Source: Stutzerimonas stutzeri (GTDB lineage: Bacteria; Pseudomonadota; Gammaproteobacteria; Pseudomonadales; Pseudomonadaceae). Taken from it: a stretch of DNA of 64,000 nt. The stretch covers positions 1 to 64,000 of the forward strand of contig NZ_JANGEY010000008.1 in NCBI RefSeq assembly GCF_024451105.1, given 5' to 3'. Position numbers and translations under genes: made by a program. Position 1 is the stretch's first letter; each line of letters starts with the position of its first letter. This document shows, in pieces, positions 18,834-31,851 of the stretch. The notes under the pieces are model-generated. The model did not search any database. It saw only the letters and a program-made list of their open reading frames with translations, and was not told the origin of the DNA.

Positions 18834-21771
18834 CGTTACCCAGCTGCTGCTGATCAGCTCGGTCTATCTGGTGGTGCTGTTCGGTCTCGCCTGGCTGACC
18901 GAACGCAGCGCCCTGCCGCGCGCGCTGGTGCGCCACCCGCTGGTCTACACCCTGTCGCTCGGCGTGTACGCCAGCGCCTGGGCGTTCTACGGTGCGGTAG
19001 GACTGGCCTACCAGTACGGCTACGGCTTCCTGGCCATCTACCTCGGTCTCTCCGGCGCCTTCCTGCTCGCCCCGGTACTGCTCTATCCGATCCTGCGCCT
19101 GACCCGCACCTACCAGCTGTCCTCGCTGGCCGACCTGTTCGCCTTCCGCTTCCGCAGCACCTGGGCCGGCACCCTGACCGCGCTGTTCAGTCTGGTCGCC
19201 GTGCTGCCGCTGCTGGCCCTGCAGATCCAGGCGGTCGCCGACAGCATCGGCCTGATCACCGGCGACCGCGAGCAGAACCGCGTGGCGCTGGGCTTCTGCC
19301 TGCTGATCACCCTGTTCACCATCCTGTTCGGCTCGCGCCGGGTGGCCACCCGCGAGCGCCATGAGGGCCTGGTACTGGCCGTCGCCTTCGAGTCGCTGGT
19401 CAAGCTCTGCGCGATGACCGCCATCGGCCTGTATGCGCTGTTCGGCGTGTTCGACGGCCCGGCCGGTCTCGAACAGTGGCTGCTGCAGAACCAGCAGGCG
19501 CTGACCACCCTGCACACCCCGCTGCAGGAAGGCCCCTGGCGCACCCTGCTGCTGGTGTTCTTCGCCGCGGCGATCACCATGCCGCACATGTTCCACATGG
19601 CCTTCGCCGAGAACCTCAATCCGCGCGCGCTGGTCAGCGCCAGCTGGGCGCTGCCGCTGTTCCTGCTGCTGATGAGCCTGGCCGTGCCGCCGATCCTCTG
19701 GGCCGGCCTCAAGCTCGGCGCCGCCAGCAGCCCGGAATACTTCACCCTGGGCATCGGCCTCGAGGTCGGCAACCCCTGGCTGGTGCTGGCCGCCTACCTC
19801 GGCGGCCTGTCGGCGGCCAGCGGGCTGGTCATCGTGGTCACCCTGGCGCTGTCGGGCATGGCCCTCAACCACCTGGTGCTGCCGCTCTACCAGCCGCCGG
19901 CCGAGGGCAACATCTACCGCTGGCTGAAGTGGACCCGCCGCGCGCTGATCGCCGCGATCATCGCCGGCAGCTACGCCTTCTACCTGGTCATCGAGTCGGG
20001 CCAGGAGCTGTCGCACCTGGGCACGGTGTCCTTCGTCGCCACCTTGCAGTTCCTCCCCGGCGCACTGTCGGTACTCTACTGGCCGGCCGCCAACCGTCGC
20101 GGCTTCATCGCCGGCCTGATCGCCGGGGCCAGCGTGTGGATCCTCACCATGCTGCTGCCGCTGCTCGGCAACCTGCCGGGTTTCTACCTGCCGCTGCTCG
20201 ACCTGGTCTACGTGCTCGACGACACCAGCTGGCACCTGGCGGCGATCGCCTCGCTGGCGGTCAACGTGCTGGTGTTCGTCCTGGTCTCGCTGTTCACCGA
20301 GCCGAGCGCCGAGGAGCAGAGCGCCGCCGAGACCTGCGCGGTGGACAACGTGCGCCGGCCGCAGCGCCGCGAACTGGTCGCCGCCTCGCCACAGGAGTTC
20401 GCCGCCGAACTGGCCAAGCCGCTCGGCGCGCGCACCGCCCAGCGCGAGGTCGAGCAGGCGCTGCGCGACCTCGGCCTGCCCTTCGACGAGCAGCGTCCCT
20501 ACGCCCTGCGCCGCCTGCGCGACCGCATCGAGGCCAACCTGTCCGGGCTGATGGGACCGAGCGTGGCCCAGGACATCGTCGAGAGCTTCCTGCCCTACAA
20601 GGCCGCCGACGAGACCTACGTCACCGAAGACATCCACTTCATCGAGAGCCGCCTGGAGGACTACCAGTCGCGCCTCACCGGCCTGGCCGCCGAGCTCGAC
20701 GCCCTGCGTCGCTACCACCGACGGACCCTGCAGGAACTGCCGATGGGGGTCTGCTCGCTGGCCCAGGACCAGGAGATCCTCAAGTGGAACCGCGCCATGG
20801 AGGAGCTCACCGGCATCGAGGCCCGGCGCGTGGTCGGTTCGCGCCTGGCCACCCTGCCCGAGCCCTGGTGCGGGCTGCTCACCGAGTTCATCGAGGCTCC
20901 CGACGAACACCTGCACAAGCAGCGCCTGGCCCTCGACGGCCAGACCCGCTGGCTGAACCTGCACAAGGCCTCCATCGACGAACCGCTGGCCCCCGGCACC
21001 AGCGGCCTGGTGCTGCTGGTCGAGGACCTCACCGAGACCCAGCTGCTGGAGGATCGCCTGATCCACTCCGAGCGCCTGGCCTCGATCGGCCGGCTGGCCG
21101 CCGGGGTGGCCCACGAGATCGGCAACCCGGTCACCGGCATCGCCTGCCTGGCGCAGAACCTGCGCGAGGAGCGCGAAGGCGATGCCGAGGTCATCGAGAC
21201 CTGCGCGCAGATCATCGAGCAGACCAAGCGCATCACCCGCATCGTCCAGTCGCTGATGAGCTTCGCCCACGCCGGCGGTCGCCAGCAGAGCAGCGAACCG
21301 GTGTGCCTGGCCGAGGTGACCCGCGAGGCGATCGGCCTGCTCTCGCTGAACCGCGACTACGACGTGCACTACTTCAACCTCTGCGACCCGCAGCACTGGG
21401 TCGAGGGCGACCCGCAGCGCCTGGCACAGGTGCTGATCAACCTGCTCTCCAACGCCCGCGACGCCTCGCCGCCCGGCGGCGCCATCCGCGTGCGCAGCGA
21501 GGCCGGCGCCGACAGCGTCGAGCTGACAGTCGAGGACGAAGGCCCGGGCATCCCGCAGTCGATCGTCGAGCGCCTGTTCGAACCCTTCTTCACCACCAAG
21601 GACCCGGGCAAAGGGACCGGCCTGGGCCTCGCACTGGTCTATTCGATCGTCGAGGAGCATTATGGACAGATAACCATCGACAGCCCGGCAGACCCGGAAC
21701 GCCAGCGCGGCACGCGCATCCGGATCAGCCTGCCGCGCTATGGCGGCCCGCTGGCTGCCGACACCCCGTGA
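18817..21771 (+). CDS. cbrA: Sensor histidine kinase CbrA with transporter-like domain
   Basis: A 984-residue membrane sensor. The N-terminal half (about residues 1-500) is a sodium:solute symporter (SLC5-like) domain with about 13 hydrophobic segments. It is followed by a linker/STAC-like region, a PAS domain ([20 protein letters not shown] onward), and a HisKA box with the phospho-accepting histidine in [12 protein letters not shown] (H766). A HATPase domain ([29 protein letters not shown]) completes it. It phosphorylates CbrB to control use of poor carbon and nitrogen sources such as histidine, with outputs through crcZ. In P. putida CbrA has been reported to transport histidine. Confidence 0.95.
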   Translation: MPTSFDVTQLLLISSVYLVVLFGLAWLTERSALPRALVRHPLVYTLSLGVYASAWAFYGAVGLAYQYGYGFLAIYLGLSGAFLLAPVLLYPILRLTRTYQLSSLADLFAFRFRSTWAGTLTALFSLVAVLPLLALQIQAVADSIGLITGDREQNRVALGFCLLITLFTILFGSRRVATRERHEGLVLAVAFESLVKLCAMTAIGLYALFGVFDGPAGLEQWLLQNQQALTTLHTPLQEGPWRTLLLVFFAAAITMPHMFHMAFAENLNPRALVSASWALPLFLLLMSLAVPPILWAGLKLGAASSPEYFTLGIGLEVGNPWLVLAAYLGGLSAASGLVIVVTLALSGMALNHLVLPLYQPPAEGNIYRWLKWTRRALIAAIIAGSYAFYLVIESGQELSHLGTVSFVATLQFLPGALSVLYWPAANRRGFIAGLIAGASVWILTMLLPLLGNLPGFYLPLLDLVYVLDDTSWHLAAIASLAVNVLVFVLVSLFTEPSAEEQSAAETCAVDNVRRPQRRELVAASPQEFAAELAKPLGARTAQREVEQALRDLGLPFDEQRPYALRRLRDRIEANLSGLMGPSVAQDIVESFLPYKAADETYVTEDIHFIESRLEDYQSRLTGLAAELDALRRYHRRTLQELPMGVCSLAQDQEILKWNRAMEELTGIEARRVVGSRLATLPEPWCGLLTEFIEAPDEHLHKQRLALDGQTRWLNLHKASIDEPLAPGTSGLVLLVEDLTETQLLEDRLIHSERLASIGRLAAGVAHEIGNPVTGIACLAQNLREEREGDAEVIETCAQIIEQTKRITRIVQSLMSFAHAGGRQQSSEPVCLAEVTREAIGLLSLNRDYDVHYFNLCDPQHWVEGDPQRLAQVLINLLSNARDASPPGGAIRVRSEAGADSVELTVEDEGPGIPQSIVERLFEPFFTTKDPGKGTGLGLALVYSIVEEHYGQITIDSPADPERQRGTRIRISLPRYGGPLAADTP

Positions 21772-21908
21772 AGCCGATGGACACTGCATGCGCATCGTCC
21801 GGGCGGCCAGCGCGCCGCCCGCCCCGCGCACCCTCGCCAAGCCGTCCGCAGAGACCGGCGCCGACAGTATCCAGACGCTTCCGAGCCCGTCGCGAGAGCT
21901 GAACAGAC

Positions 21909-23315
<1,407 letters not shown>

Positions 23316-23317
23316 GG

Positions 23318-23344
23318 TGTTACCCTCACTGGCTCGGCGTAACA
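23318..23344 (+). promoter_or_regulatory. Palindromic upstream site, candidate CbrB binding site
   Basis: TGTTAC (23318-23323) and GTAACA (23339-23344) form an inverted repeat with a 15-base spacer. It begins 3 bases after the cbrB stop and is centred about 135 bases upstream of the predicted crcZ start. Position and symmetry fit an activator site for CbrB. Confidence 0.65.
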
Positions 23345-23347
23345 GCA

Positions 23348-23382
23348 GCCGGGTTCCCTAGTAACGGGAACCCGGCTTTTTT
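23348..23382 (+). terminator. Rho-independent terminator of cbrB
   Basis: A perfect 11-bp stem (23348-23358 with 23366-23376, 7-base loop) is followed by six T. It sits between the candidate CbrB site and the crcZ promoter and insulates crcZ from read-through. Confidence 0.92.
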
Positions 23383-23408
23383 CTGCCCGCCGCGCCCACG
23401 CAAAATCT

Positions 23409-23421
23409 CAACCCATTGATT
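23409..23421 (-). promoter_or_regulatory. IHF-like site in the crcZ promoter region
   Basis: On the minus strand AATCAATGGGTTG fits the IHF consensus WATCAA-N4-TTR exactly. It lies between the palindromic site and the -24/-12 box, about 50 bases upstream of the predicted start, where a DNA bend would bring CbrB to sigma-54 polymerase. Confidence 0.55.
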
Positions 23422-23440
23422 TAAAAGGTTTTTAGAAAAC

Positions 23441-23456
23441 TGGCACGACATCTGCC
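23441..23456 (+). promoter_or_regulatory. Sigma-54 (-24/-12) promoter of crcZ
   Basis: TGGCAC-N5-CTGCC has the invariant GG (23442-23443) and GC (23454-23455) 12 bases apart. The predicted transcription start is near 23466. Confidence 0.85.
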
Positions 23457-23465
23457 TTGATCAGC

Positions 23466-23820
23466 GCATAACAAGAACAACAACGCTACACGACACAACA
23501 AGAACAAGACGCAACGACTCCAACACAACAAGAACAACAGGGTGGAGGCGCGACAAACCGATCGTTTTGGAGAGGAGCTGCCCGCAGGGCCCCCCTCGAC
23601 CGGCCAGAGAACAAGAAAACTGCTCCAGGCAGCGCCCCGCACCGGTTGAGCCCGCCAGCTCGGCGTCCAAAGCAATCCGCTTGTTCCTCGAGTCCCCGCT
23701 TGGGACTGCCACCGGGCCCACCGAGACCCGGACGGGTCGCCAACAAGAACAACAAGCCCGTCAGCACAACAAGAACACAGCACGACCGACCTGAAGGGGG
23801 AGCCACGGCTCCCCCTTGTG
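23466..23820 (+). ncRNA. crcZ: CrcZ small RNA, decoy for Hfq/Crc
   Basis: An RNA of about 355 bases between cbrB and pcnB, the known crcZ locus. It carries six copies of AACAAGAA, starting at 23470, 23497, 23527, 23610, 23742 and 23768. These are the A-rich catabolite-activity motifs bound by the distal face of Hfq with Crc. It ends in an 11-bp hairpin (23794-23817). When CbrAB is active CrcZ sequesters Hfq/Crc and relieves carbon catabolite repression. The 5' end is inferred from the promoter and the 3' end from the hairpin. Confidence 0.93.
23794..23820 (+). terminator. Terminator of crcZ
   Basis: A hairpin with an 11-bp GC-rich stem (AAGGGGGAGCC and complement) is followed by a short T-containing tail. 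It marks the likely 3' end of CrcZ. Confidence 0.75.
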
Positions 23821-23946
23821 CTTCTCCCTCCCCGGCCAGCCCCATCGCTCCCCGCGTTCACCATCGCCGCCGGCCAGTGCTAGAATCCGCACCAATCCGC
23901 GCGGGGCCGCCCCGCTGCTCCCGCCCCATCCGGTACCCAGTCGCCC

Positions 23947-25338
23947 ATGCTGAAGAAGCTGTTCCAGTCCATCCGTTCCCCCCTGCGCCGCGCCCGCGCC
24001 GTCCGCACCACGCCGGAAGTGCTCGGCAACAGCCAGCATTCGCTGCAGCGCGAGCAGATCAGCCGCAACGCGGTGAACGTGGTCGAGCGCCTGCAGCAAG
24101 CCGGCTACCAGGCCTTTCTGGTCGGCGGCTGCGTGCGCGACCTGCTGCTCGGCATCGCCCCCAAGGACTTCGACGTGGCCACCAGCGCCACCCCCGAGCA
24201 AGTGCGCGCCGAGTTCCGCAACGCCCGGGTCATCGGCCGCCGCTTCAAGCTGGTGCACGTGCACTTCGGCCGCGAGATCATCGAGGTGGCCACCTTCCGC
24301 GCCCACCACCCGCAGGGCGAGGACGACGAGGACAGCGCCCAGGCCGCGCGCCACGAGAGCGGGCGCATCCTGCGCGACAACGTCTACGGCAGCCAGGAAA
24401 ACGACGCCCAGCGCCGCGACTTCACCATCAACGCCCTCTACTACGACCCCGCCAGCGAACGCATCCTCGACTACGCCCAGGGCGTGCACGACATCCGCAA
24501 CCGCCTGGTGCGCCTGATCGGCGATCCCGAGCAGCGCTACTTGGAGGACCCGGTGCGCATGCTGCGTGCGGTGCGCTTCGCCGCCAAGCTCGACTTCGCC
24601 ATCGAGAAGCACAGCGCCGCGCCGATCCGTCGCCTGGCGCCGCTGCTCGACGACATTCCCGCCGCCCGCCTGTTCGACGAGGTGCTCAAGCTGCTGCTCT
24701 CCGGGCAGGGCGAGCGCACCTTCGAGCTGCTCTGCGACTACGGCCTGTTCGCCCCGCTGTTCCCGGCCAGCGCCGCAGCGCTGAAGGCCGAGCCGGAGTA
24801 CGTCGGCGCGCTGATTCGCCGCGCGCTGGCCAACACCGACGAGCGCATCCGCCTGGGCAAGCCGGTGACTCCGGCCTTCCTGTTCGCCGCCCTGCTCTGG
24901 CCGGCCCTGCCGGCCCGCGCCGCGGCGCTGCAGGCGCGCGGCATGCCGGCGCTGCCGGCCCTGCAGGAAGCCGCCCACGAGGTGATCAGCGAGCAGTGCC
25001 GGCGCACCGCGATCCCCAAGCGCTTCACCCTGCCGTTGCGCGAGATCTGGGATATGCAGGAGCGCCTGCCGCGCCGCCAGGGCAAGCGCGCCGACCTGCT
25101 GCTGGAGAATCCGCGCTTCCGCGCCGGCTACGACTTCCTCCTCCTGCGCGAGGAAGCCGGCGAGGAAACCGGCGGCCTCGGCGACTGGTGGACCCGCTAC
25201 CAGGACGCCAGCGACAGCGAGCGCCGCGCGATGATCCGCGCCCTCAGCGAGGGCGACGCCGGCAAGGCGCCGCGCAAGCGCCGGCGCAGCCCGCGCAAGC
25301 GGCGCAGCGCGGCGCCGAGCGGCCAGGCGCAGGAGTAA
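23947..25338 (+). CDS. pcnB: Poly(A) polymerase I
   Basis: A 463-residue class II nucleotidyltransferase that adds poly(A) tails to RNA and so promotes decay. The head domain has LVGGCVRDLLLG and the metal-binding DFDVATSATP (D-x-D) with the later RRDFTINALYYD. The RNA-binding neck follows, with YLEDPVRMLRAVRFAAKLDF. The C-terminus is a basic Arg/Lys-rich tail typical of gammaproteobacterial PcnB rather than CCA-adding enzyme. folK follows after four bases. Confidence 0.95.
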   Translation: MLKKLFQSIRSPLRRARAVRTTPEVLGNSQHSLQREQISRNAVNVVERLQQAGYQAFLVGGCVRDLLLGIAPKDFDVATSATPEQVRAEFRNARVIGRRFKLVHVHFGREIIEVATFRAHHPQGEDDEDSAQAARHESGRILRDNVYGSQENDAQRRDFTINALYYDPASERILDYAQGVHDIRNRLVRLIGDPEQRYLEDPVRMLRAVRFAAKLDFAIEKHSAAPIRRLAPLLDDIPAARLFDEVLKLLLSGQGERTFELLCDYGLFAPLFPASAAALKAEPEYVGALIRRALANTDERIRLGKPVTPAFLFAALLWPALPARAAALQARGMPALPALQEAAHEVISEQCRRTAIPKRFTLPLREIWDMQERLPRRQGKRADLLLENPRFRAGYDFLLLREEAGEETGGLGDWWTRYQDASDSERRAMIRALSEGDAGKAPRKRRRSPRKRRSAAPSGQAQE

Positions 25339-25342
25339 GCCC

Positions 25343-25864
25343 ATGCCGCGCGTCTACGTCGGCCTGGGCAGCAACCTGGCCGAGCCGCAGCGCCAGCTCG
25401 CGGCCGCCCTCGAAGCCCTCGACCGCCTGCCGCAGTGCCGGCTGGCCGCGGTGTCCTCGCTGTACGCCAGCGACCCGCTCGGCCCGGCCGATCAGCCGCG
25501 CTACGTCAACGCGGTGGCGGCGCTGGACTGCGAGCTCGCACCGCTGCAGCTGCTCGACGCCCTGCAGGCCATCGAGCGCGAGCAGGGCCGCGAGCGCAAG
25601 GCCGAGCGCTGGGGGCCGCGCACTCTGGATCTGGACATCCTGCTGTTCGGCGACCTGCAACTGGACGAGGAGCGTCTGACCGTGCCGCACTACCATATGC
25701 ACGCGCGCGCCTTCGTCCTCTATCCGCTGGCGGAGATCGCTCCCGAGCTGGTGCTGCCGGGCGGCCAGCCACTGCAGACACTGCTCGCCGACTGTCCGTT
25801 CGTCGGACTGGAGCGCCTCGAACCGGCCCAGCGGCCGATAGCGGCGGAAAATGGCGCCGATTGA
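25343..25864 (+). CDS. folK: 6-hydroxymethyl-7,8-dihydropterin pyrophosphokinase
   Basis: A 173-residue HPPK of folate synthesis, transferring pyrophosphate from ATP to hydroxymethyl-dihydropterin. It shows the N-terminal [10 protein letters not shown], the metal-binding signature [16 protein letters not shown] and the downstream [16 protein letters not shown]. Its product is the substrate of FolP, whose gene is also in this window (48.0-48.9 kb). It is tightly linked to pcnB and precedes the pan genes. Confidence 0.95.
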   Translation: MPRVYVGLGSNLAEPQRQLAAALEALDRLPQCRLAAVSSLYASDPLGPADQPRYVNAVAALDCELAPLQLLDALQAIEREQGRERKAERWGPRTLDLDILLFGDLQLDEERLTVPHYHMHARAFVLYPLAEIAPELVLPGGQPLQTLLADCPFVGLERLEPAQRPIAAENGAD

Positions 25865-25938
25865 CTTCACCGCCCCCCATCGGGACTATAGGCACCGTTT
25901 GCCCGCGCCCTCTTGCGGTGCACCACGAGGATTTCTTG

Positions 25939-26733
25939 ATGGCTGATGTCACCCTCACCACTCTGCGCACGCTCAAGCAGAACGGCGAGAAGATCGTCAT
26001 GCTGACCAGCTACGACGCCACCTTCGCCGCCGCCGCCTGCGCCGCCGGGGTCGAGGTCCTGCTGGTCGGCGACTCGCTCGGCAACGTCCTGCAGGGCCAC
26101 GACAGCACCCTGCCGGTCAGCGTCGCCGACATGGCCTACCACACCGCCTGCGTCAAGCGCGGCAACCGCGGCGCACTGATCCTCACCGACCTGCCGTTCA
26201 TGAGCTACGCCACCCTCGAGCAGGCGCTGGAAAGCAGTGCGGCGCTGATGCGCGCCGGCGCACACATGGTCAAGCTGGAAGGCGGTGCCTGGCTGTGCGA
26301 GACCGTGCAGCGCCTGGCCGAGAACGGCATCCCGGCCTGCGTGCACCTGGGCCTGACCCCGCAGTCGGTCAACGTCTTCGGCGGCTACAAGGTGCAGGGC
26401 CGCGACGAGGCCCGCGCCCGCGAGATGCGCGAGGCGGCCCTGGCCCTCGAGCAGGCCGGCGCCGCCATGCTGCTGCTCGAGTGCGTGCCCAGCGCGCTGG
26501 CCGCCGAGATCAGCCGCGCGGCGCAGATCCCGGTGATCGGCATCGGCGCCGGCGTCGCTACCGACGGCCAGGTGCTGGTCGTCCACGACATGCTCGGCCT
26601 CAACCCGCGCCCGGCCAAGTTCGTGCGCAACTTCATGGCCGGCCAGGCCAGCATCCAGGACGCCCTCGCCGCCTACACCCAGGCGGTCAAGAGCGGCCAG
26701 TTCCCCGCCCCCGAACACGGTTTCTCCGCATGA
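25939..26733 (+). CDS. panB: 3-methyl-2-oxobutanoate hydroxymethyltransferase
   Basis: A 264-residue ketopantoate hydroxymethyltransferase, the first step of pantothenate synthesis from the valine precursor 2-oxoisovalerate. Conserved parts are the N-terminal [28 protein letters not shown] with the metal-binding Asp, and the IGIGAG phosphate loop. A GAGG site lies upstream of the ATG at 25939. The stop overlaps the panC start (ATGA). Confidence 0.96.
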   Translation: MADVTLTTLRTLKQNGEKIVMLTSYDATFAAAACAAGVEVLLVGDSLGNVLQGHDSTLPVSVADMAYHTACVKRGNRGALILTDLPFMSYATLEQALESSAALMRAGAHMVKLEGGAWLCETVQRLAENGIPACVHLGLTPQSVNVFGGYKVQGRDEARAREMREAALALEQAGAAMLLLECVPSALAAEISRAAQIPVIGIGAGVATDGQVLVVHDMLGLNPRPAKFVRNFMAGQASIQDALAAYTQAVKSGQFPAPEHGFSA

Positions 26734-27590
26734 TCACCGTCAAGACCGTCCGCGAGCTGCGTGCCGCCGTGGCCCGCGCGCGCAGCGAAGGCAAGCGCAT
26801 CGGCCTGGTGCCGACCATGGGCAACCTGCACGCCGGGCACGCCGCGCTGGTGACCAAGGCCGCCCAGCGCGCCGACTTCGTGGTCGCCAGCATCTTCGTC
26901 AACCCGCTGCAGTTCGGCGCCGGCGAGGACCTCGACAAGTATCCGCGCACCCTCGCCGCCGATCAGGAAAAACTCCTCGAGGCCGGCTGCAACCTGCTGT
27001 TCGCCCCCACCGTCGAGGAGATGTACCCTGACGGCATGGCCGGGCAGACCATCGTCAGCGTGCCGGGCGTCAGCGAGGGCCTGTGCGGCGCCAGCCGCCC
27101 CGGCCATTTCGACGGCGTGGCCACGGTGGTGACCAAGCTGTTCCACATGGTCCAGCCCGACCTGGCGATCTTCGGCGAGAAGGACTTCCAGCAGCTGGCG
27201 GTGATCCGCAAGCTGGTGCGCGACCTCAACCTGCCGATCCAGATCTTCGGCGAACCGACCGTACGCGCCGCCGACGGCCTGGCGCTGTCCTCGCGCAACG
27301 GCTACCTCGACGACGAACAGCGCGCCGTCGCCCCGCAGCTCTACCAGACCCTGAACCGGGTGGCCGAGGCGTTGCGCGCCGGGCGTACCGACCATCCGGA
27401 CCTGCTGGGCGAAGCCGCCGCGCGCCTGCAGAATGCCGGCTTCGCACCCGACTACCTGGAAATCCGCAATCCCCTCACCCTGAGCCCGGCCAGCGCCGCC
27501 GACCGCCAGCTGGTGATTCTGGCCGCCGCCCGCCTCGGTGCGACCCGGCTGATCGACAACCTGCTCGTGGATCTCGACGCCACGGCCTGA
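26730..27590 (+). CDS. panC: Pantothenate synthetase
   Basis: A 286-residue pantoate--beta-alanine ligase (ATP to AMP). The nucleotide-binding motif is [14 protein letters not shown], where most family members have TMGALH. The pantoate site [18 protein letters not shown] and the adenylate-binding [12 protein letters not shown] and LSSRNGYL (KMSKS-equivalent) motifs are intact. Its start overlaps panB by four bases and panD follows after 13 bases, so panBCD form one operon. Confidence 0.96.
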   Translation: MITVKTVRELRAAVARARSEGKRIGLVPTMGNLHAGHAALVTKAAQRADFVVASIFVNPLQFGAGEDLDKYPRTLAADQEKLLEAGCNLLFAPTVEEMYPDGMAGQTIVSVPGVSEGLCGASRPGHFDGVATVVTKLFHMVQPDLAIFGEKDFQQLAVIRKLVRDLNLPIQIFGEPTVRAADGLALSSRNGYLDDEQRAVAPQLYQTLNRVAEALRAGRTDHPDLLGEAAARLQNAGFAPDYLEIRNPLTLSPASAADRQLVILAAARLGATRLIDNLLVDLDATA

Positions 27591-27603
27591 CGAGGAACCC
27601 GCC

Positions 27604-27984
27604 ATGCATTGCATCATGCTCAAAGCCAAGCTGCACCGTGCCCAGGTGACCCACGCCGTTCTGGATTACGAAGGCTCCTGTGCCATCGACGGCGAGTGGC
27701 TGGACCTGGCCGGCATCCGCGAATACGAGCAGATCCAGATCTACAACGTCGACAACGGCGAGCGCTTCACCACCTACGCGATCCGCGCCGAGGACGGCTC
27801 CAAGGTGATCTCGGTGAACGGCGCCGCCGCGCACAAGGCCGGCGTCGGCCACCGCCTGATCATTTGCAGCTACGCCCACTACAGCGAGGCCGAACTGAGT
27901 CAGCACAAGCCGCACATGCTCTACTTCAACCCGGGCAACGAGCTCAGCCACACCAGTCACGCCATCCCCGTGCAGGTGGCCTGA
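27604..27984 (+). CDS. panD: Aspartate 1-decarboxylase precursor
   Basis: A 126-residue pyruvoyl-dependent enzyme making beta-alanine from aspartate for pantothenate. The self-cleavage site Gly24-Ser25 is visible in YEGSCAID, and the catalytic Tyr and Arg lie in [24 protein letters not shown] forms the C-terminus. It is the last gene of panBCD and is followed by a 12-bp hairpin. Confidence 0.96.
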   Translation: MHCIMLKAKLHRAQVTHAVLDYEGSCAIDGEWLDLAGIREYEQIQIYNVDNGERFTTYAIRAEDGSKVISVNGAAAHKAGVGHRLIICSYAHYSEAELSQHKPHMLYFNPGNELSHTSHAIPVQVA

Positions 27985-28000
27985 CCGCCACCCGCCCCCC

Positions 28001-28029
28001 GACAAGCCCGGACCCGCTCCGGGCTTGTC
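28001..28029 (+). terminator. Hairpin terminator after panD
   Basis: A perfect 12-bp stem with a 5-base loop lies 17 bases after the panD stop. The following sequence GCATTCGTCT has only a weak T content, so termination may be partial. Confidence 0.65.
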
Positions 28030-28065
28030 GCATTCGTCTCCCGCAACACGCAACCGAGTCAGTCG

Positions 28066-29730
28066 ATGGAACACTATCTCAAACCGCTGGATGCTACCCG
28101 ACAACCCGCCTGGCAGGCGCTGCGCGCAGAACGCGAGCGCATGCAGGACTTCAGCCTGCGTGCGGCCTTCGCCGCCGACCCACAGCGCTTCCAGCGCTAC
28201 TCGCTGAGCCAGGCCGGACTGTTCCTCGACTACTCGAAGAACCTGATCGACGAGGCCAGCCTGGCCCAGCTGCTGGCGCTGGCCGAGCAGATGAACCTGC
28301 GCCAGGCCATCGAGGCGCTGTTCGAGGGCGCCCCGGTGAATGCCTCGGAGAGCCGTCCGGCGCTGCACACCGCGCTGCGCCGGCCGGTCGGCGAGCGGGT
28401 GCTGGTGGACGGCGTCGACGTGATGCCCGAGGTGCACCGCGTGCTGGGGCAGATGACCGAGCTGGTGCAGCGCATCCACAACGGCCTGTGGCGCGGCTGG
28501 ACCGAAAAGCCGATCACCGACGTGGTCAACATCGGCATCGGCGGCTCCTTCCTCGGCCCGCAGCTGGTCTCCGAGGCCCTGCTGCCGTTCGCCCAGCGCG
28601 GCGTGCGCTGCCACTACCTGGCCAACGTCGACGGCAGCGAGTTCCATCAGGTGACCGCCAACCTGCGCGCGGAGACCACCCTGTTCATCGTCTCCTCGAA
28701 GTCCTTCGGCACCCTGGAGACGCTGAAGAACGCCCAGGCCGCACGCCGCTGGGTACTCGCCCAGGGCGCCGCCGAGGCCGACCTGCACCGCCACTTCATC
28801 GCCGTGTCCAGCAACCGGGCGGCGGCGGTCGAGTTCGGCATCGCCGCGGAGAACATCTTCCCGATGTGGGACTGGGTGGGCGGGCGCTACTCGCTGTGGT
28901 CGGCGATCGGTCTGCCGATCGCCCTGGCCATCGGCATGGGCAACTTCAAGGAGCTGCTGGCCGGGGCCTACAAGATGGACCGCCACTTCCTCACCGCGCC
29001 CTTCGCGGCCAACATGCCGGTGCTGCTGGCCCTGCTCGGCGTCTGGTACGGCGACTTCTGGGGCGCGCAGAGCCACGCGATCCTCCCCTACGACCATAAC
29101 CTGCGCAACTTCAACCAGCACCTGCAACAGCTGGACATGGAGTCCAACGGCAAGCGCGTGCGCCAGGACGGCAGCCCGGTCAGCTGCGGCACCGGTCCGG
29201 TGATCTGGGGCGGGGTCGGCTGCAACGGCCAGCACGCCTACCACCAACTGCTGCACCAGGGCACCCTGATGATCCCGGCCGACTTCATCGTGCCGGTGAC
29301 CAGCTACCATCCGCTCGCCGACCACCACCAGTGGCTGTTCGCCAACTGCCTGTCGCAGAGCCAGGCGCTGATGTGCGGCAAGACCCGCGAGGAGGCCGAG
29401 GCCGAACTGCGCGCCGCCGGACTGGCCGAGACCGAGGTGCAGCGCCTGGCGCCGCACAAGGTGATTCCCGGCAACCGGCCGAGCAACACCCTGGTGCTCG
29501 AGCGGGTCAGCCCGCAGCGCCTCGGCGCGCTGATCGCCCTCTACGAGCACAAGGTGTTCGCCCAGAGCGTGATCTGGGGCATCAACGCCTTCGACCAGTG
29601 GGGCGTCGAGCTGGGCAAGGAGCTGGGCAAGAACCTCTACGCCCGCCTCACCGGCGAGCAGGCCAGCCCGGCCGAGGACGGCTCCACCCAGGGGCTGATC
29701 GACTACTTCCGCTCGCGGCACCGTGGTTGA
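28066..29730 (+). CDS. pgi: Glucose-6-phosphate isomerase
   Basis: A 554-residue enzyme interconverting glucose-6-phosphate and fructose-6-phosphate. In pseudomonads, which lack a working upper glycolysis, it serves gluconeogenesis and the cyclic Entner-Doudoroff route. The two family signatures are present: [13 protein letters not shown] with the [10 protein letters not shown] sugar-phosphate loop, and the C-terminal [14 protein letters not shown] with the catalytic lysine. It stands alone between hairpins on both sides. Confidence 0.96.
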   Translation: MEHYLKPLDATRQPAWQALRAERERMQDFSLRAAFAADPQRFQRYSLSQAGLFLDYSKNLIDEASLAQLLALAEQMNLRQAIEALFEGAPVNASESRPALHTALRRPVGERVLVDGVDVMPEVHRVLGQMTELVQRIHNGLWRGWTEKPITDVVNIGIGGSFLGPQLVSEALLPFAQRGVRCHYLANVDGSEFHQVTANLRAETTLFIVSSKSFGTLETLKNAQAARRWVLAQGAAEADLHRHFIAVSSNRAAAVEFGIAAENIFPMWDWVGGRYSLWSAIGLPIALAIGMGNFKELLAGAYKMDRHFLTAPFAANMPVLLALLGVWYGDFWGAQSHAILPYDHNLRNFNQHLQQLDMESNGKRVRQDGSPVSCGTGPVIWGGVGCNGQHAYHQLLHQGTLMIPADFIVPVTSYHPLADHHQWLFANCLSQSQALMCGKTREEAEAELRAAGLAETEVQRLAPHKVIPGNRPSNTLVLERVSPQRLGALIALYEHKVFAQSVIWGINAFDQWGVELGKELGKNLYARLTGEQASPAEDGSTQGLIDYFRSRHRG

Positions 29731-29737
29731 GACCCGG

Positions 29738-29766
29738 GGCGGCCCGGCCGTACGGCGGGCCGCCTT
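29738..29766 (+). terminator. Hairpin after pgi
   Basis: GGCGGCCCG (29738-29746) pairs with CGGGCCGCC (29756-29764), starting 7 bases after the pgi stop. The T-run is short, so this is a probable but weak terminator. Confidence 0.55.
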
Positions 29767-29829
29767 GCCTCGCCGGCCAGCCGGGGCCACGCTGAAAGAC
29801 ATCGCGGACAGCCTCGCGGGAGCTGCGCC

Positions 29830-31767
<1,938 letters not shown>

Positions 31768-31851
31768 ACGTCGCGCCGGCGCGTGGAAAAGCGACGGCAG
31801 CCCCGCCGGGCGCTGGTAAACTGCCGCTCCCCATCCCCGAGGAGACGCGCC

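Noticed and set aside
23466-23780. Repeated AACAAGAA units that might suggest a CRISPR or minisatellite
   Set aside because: The repeats are only eight bases, single-stranded A-rich without palindromes, irregularly spaced and lie inside the crcZ RNA locus; no cas genes are near.
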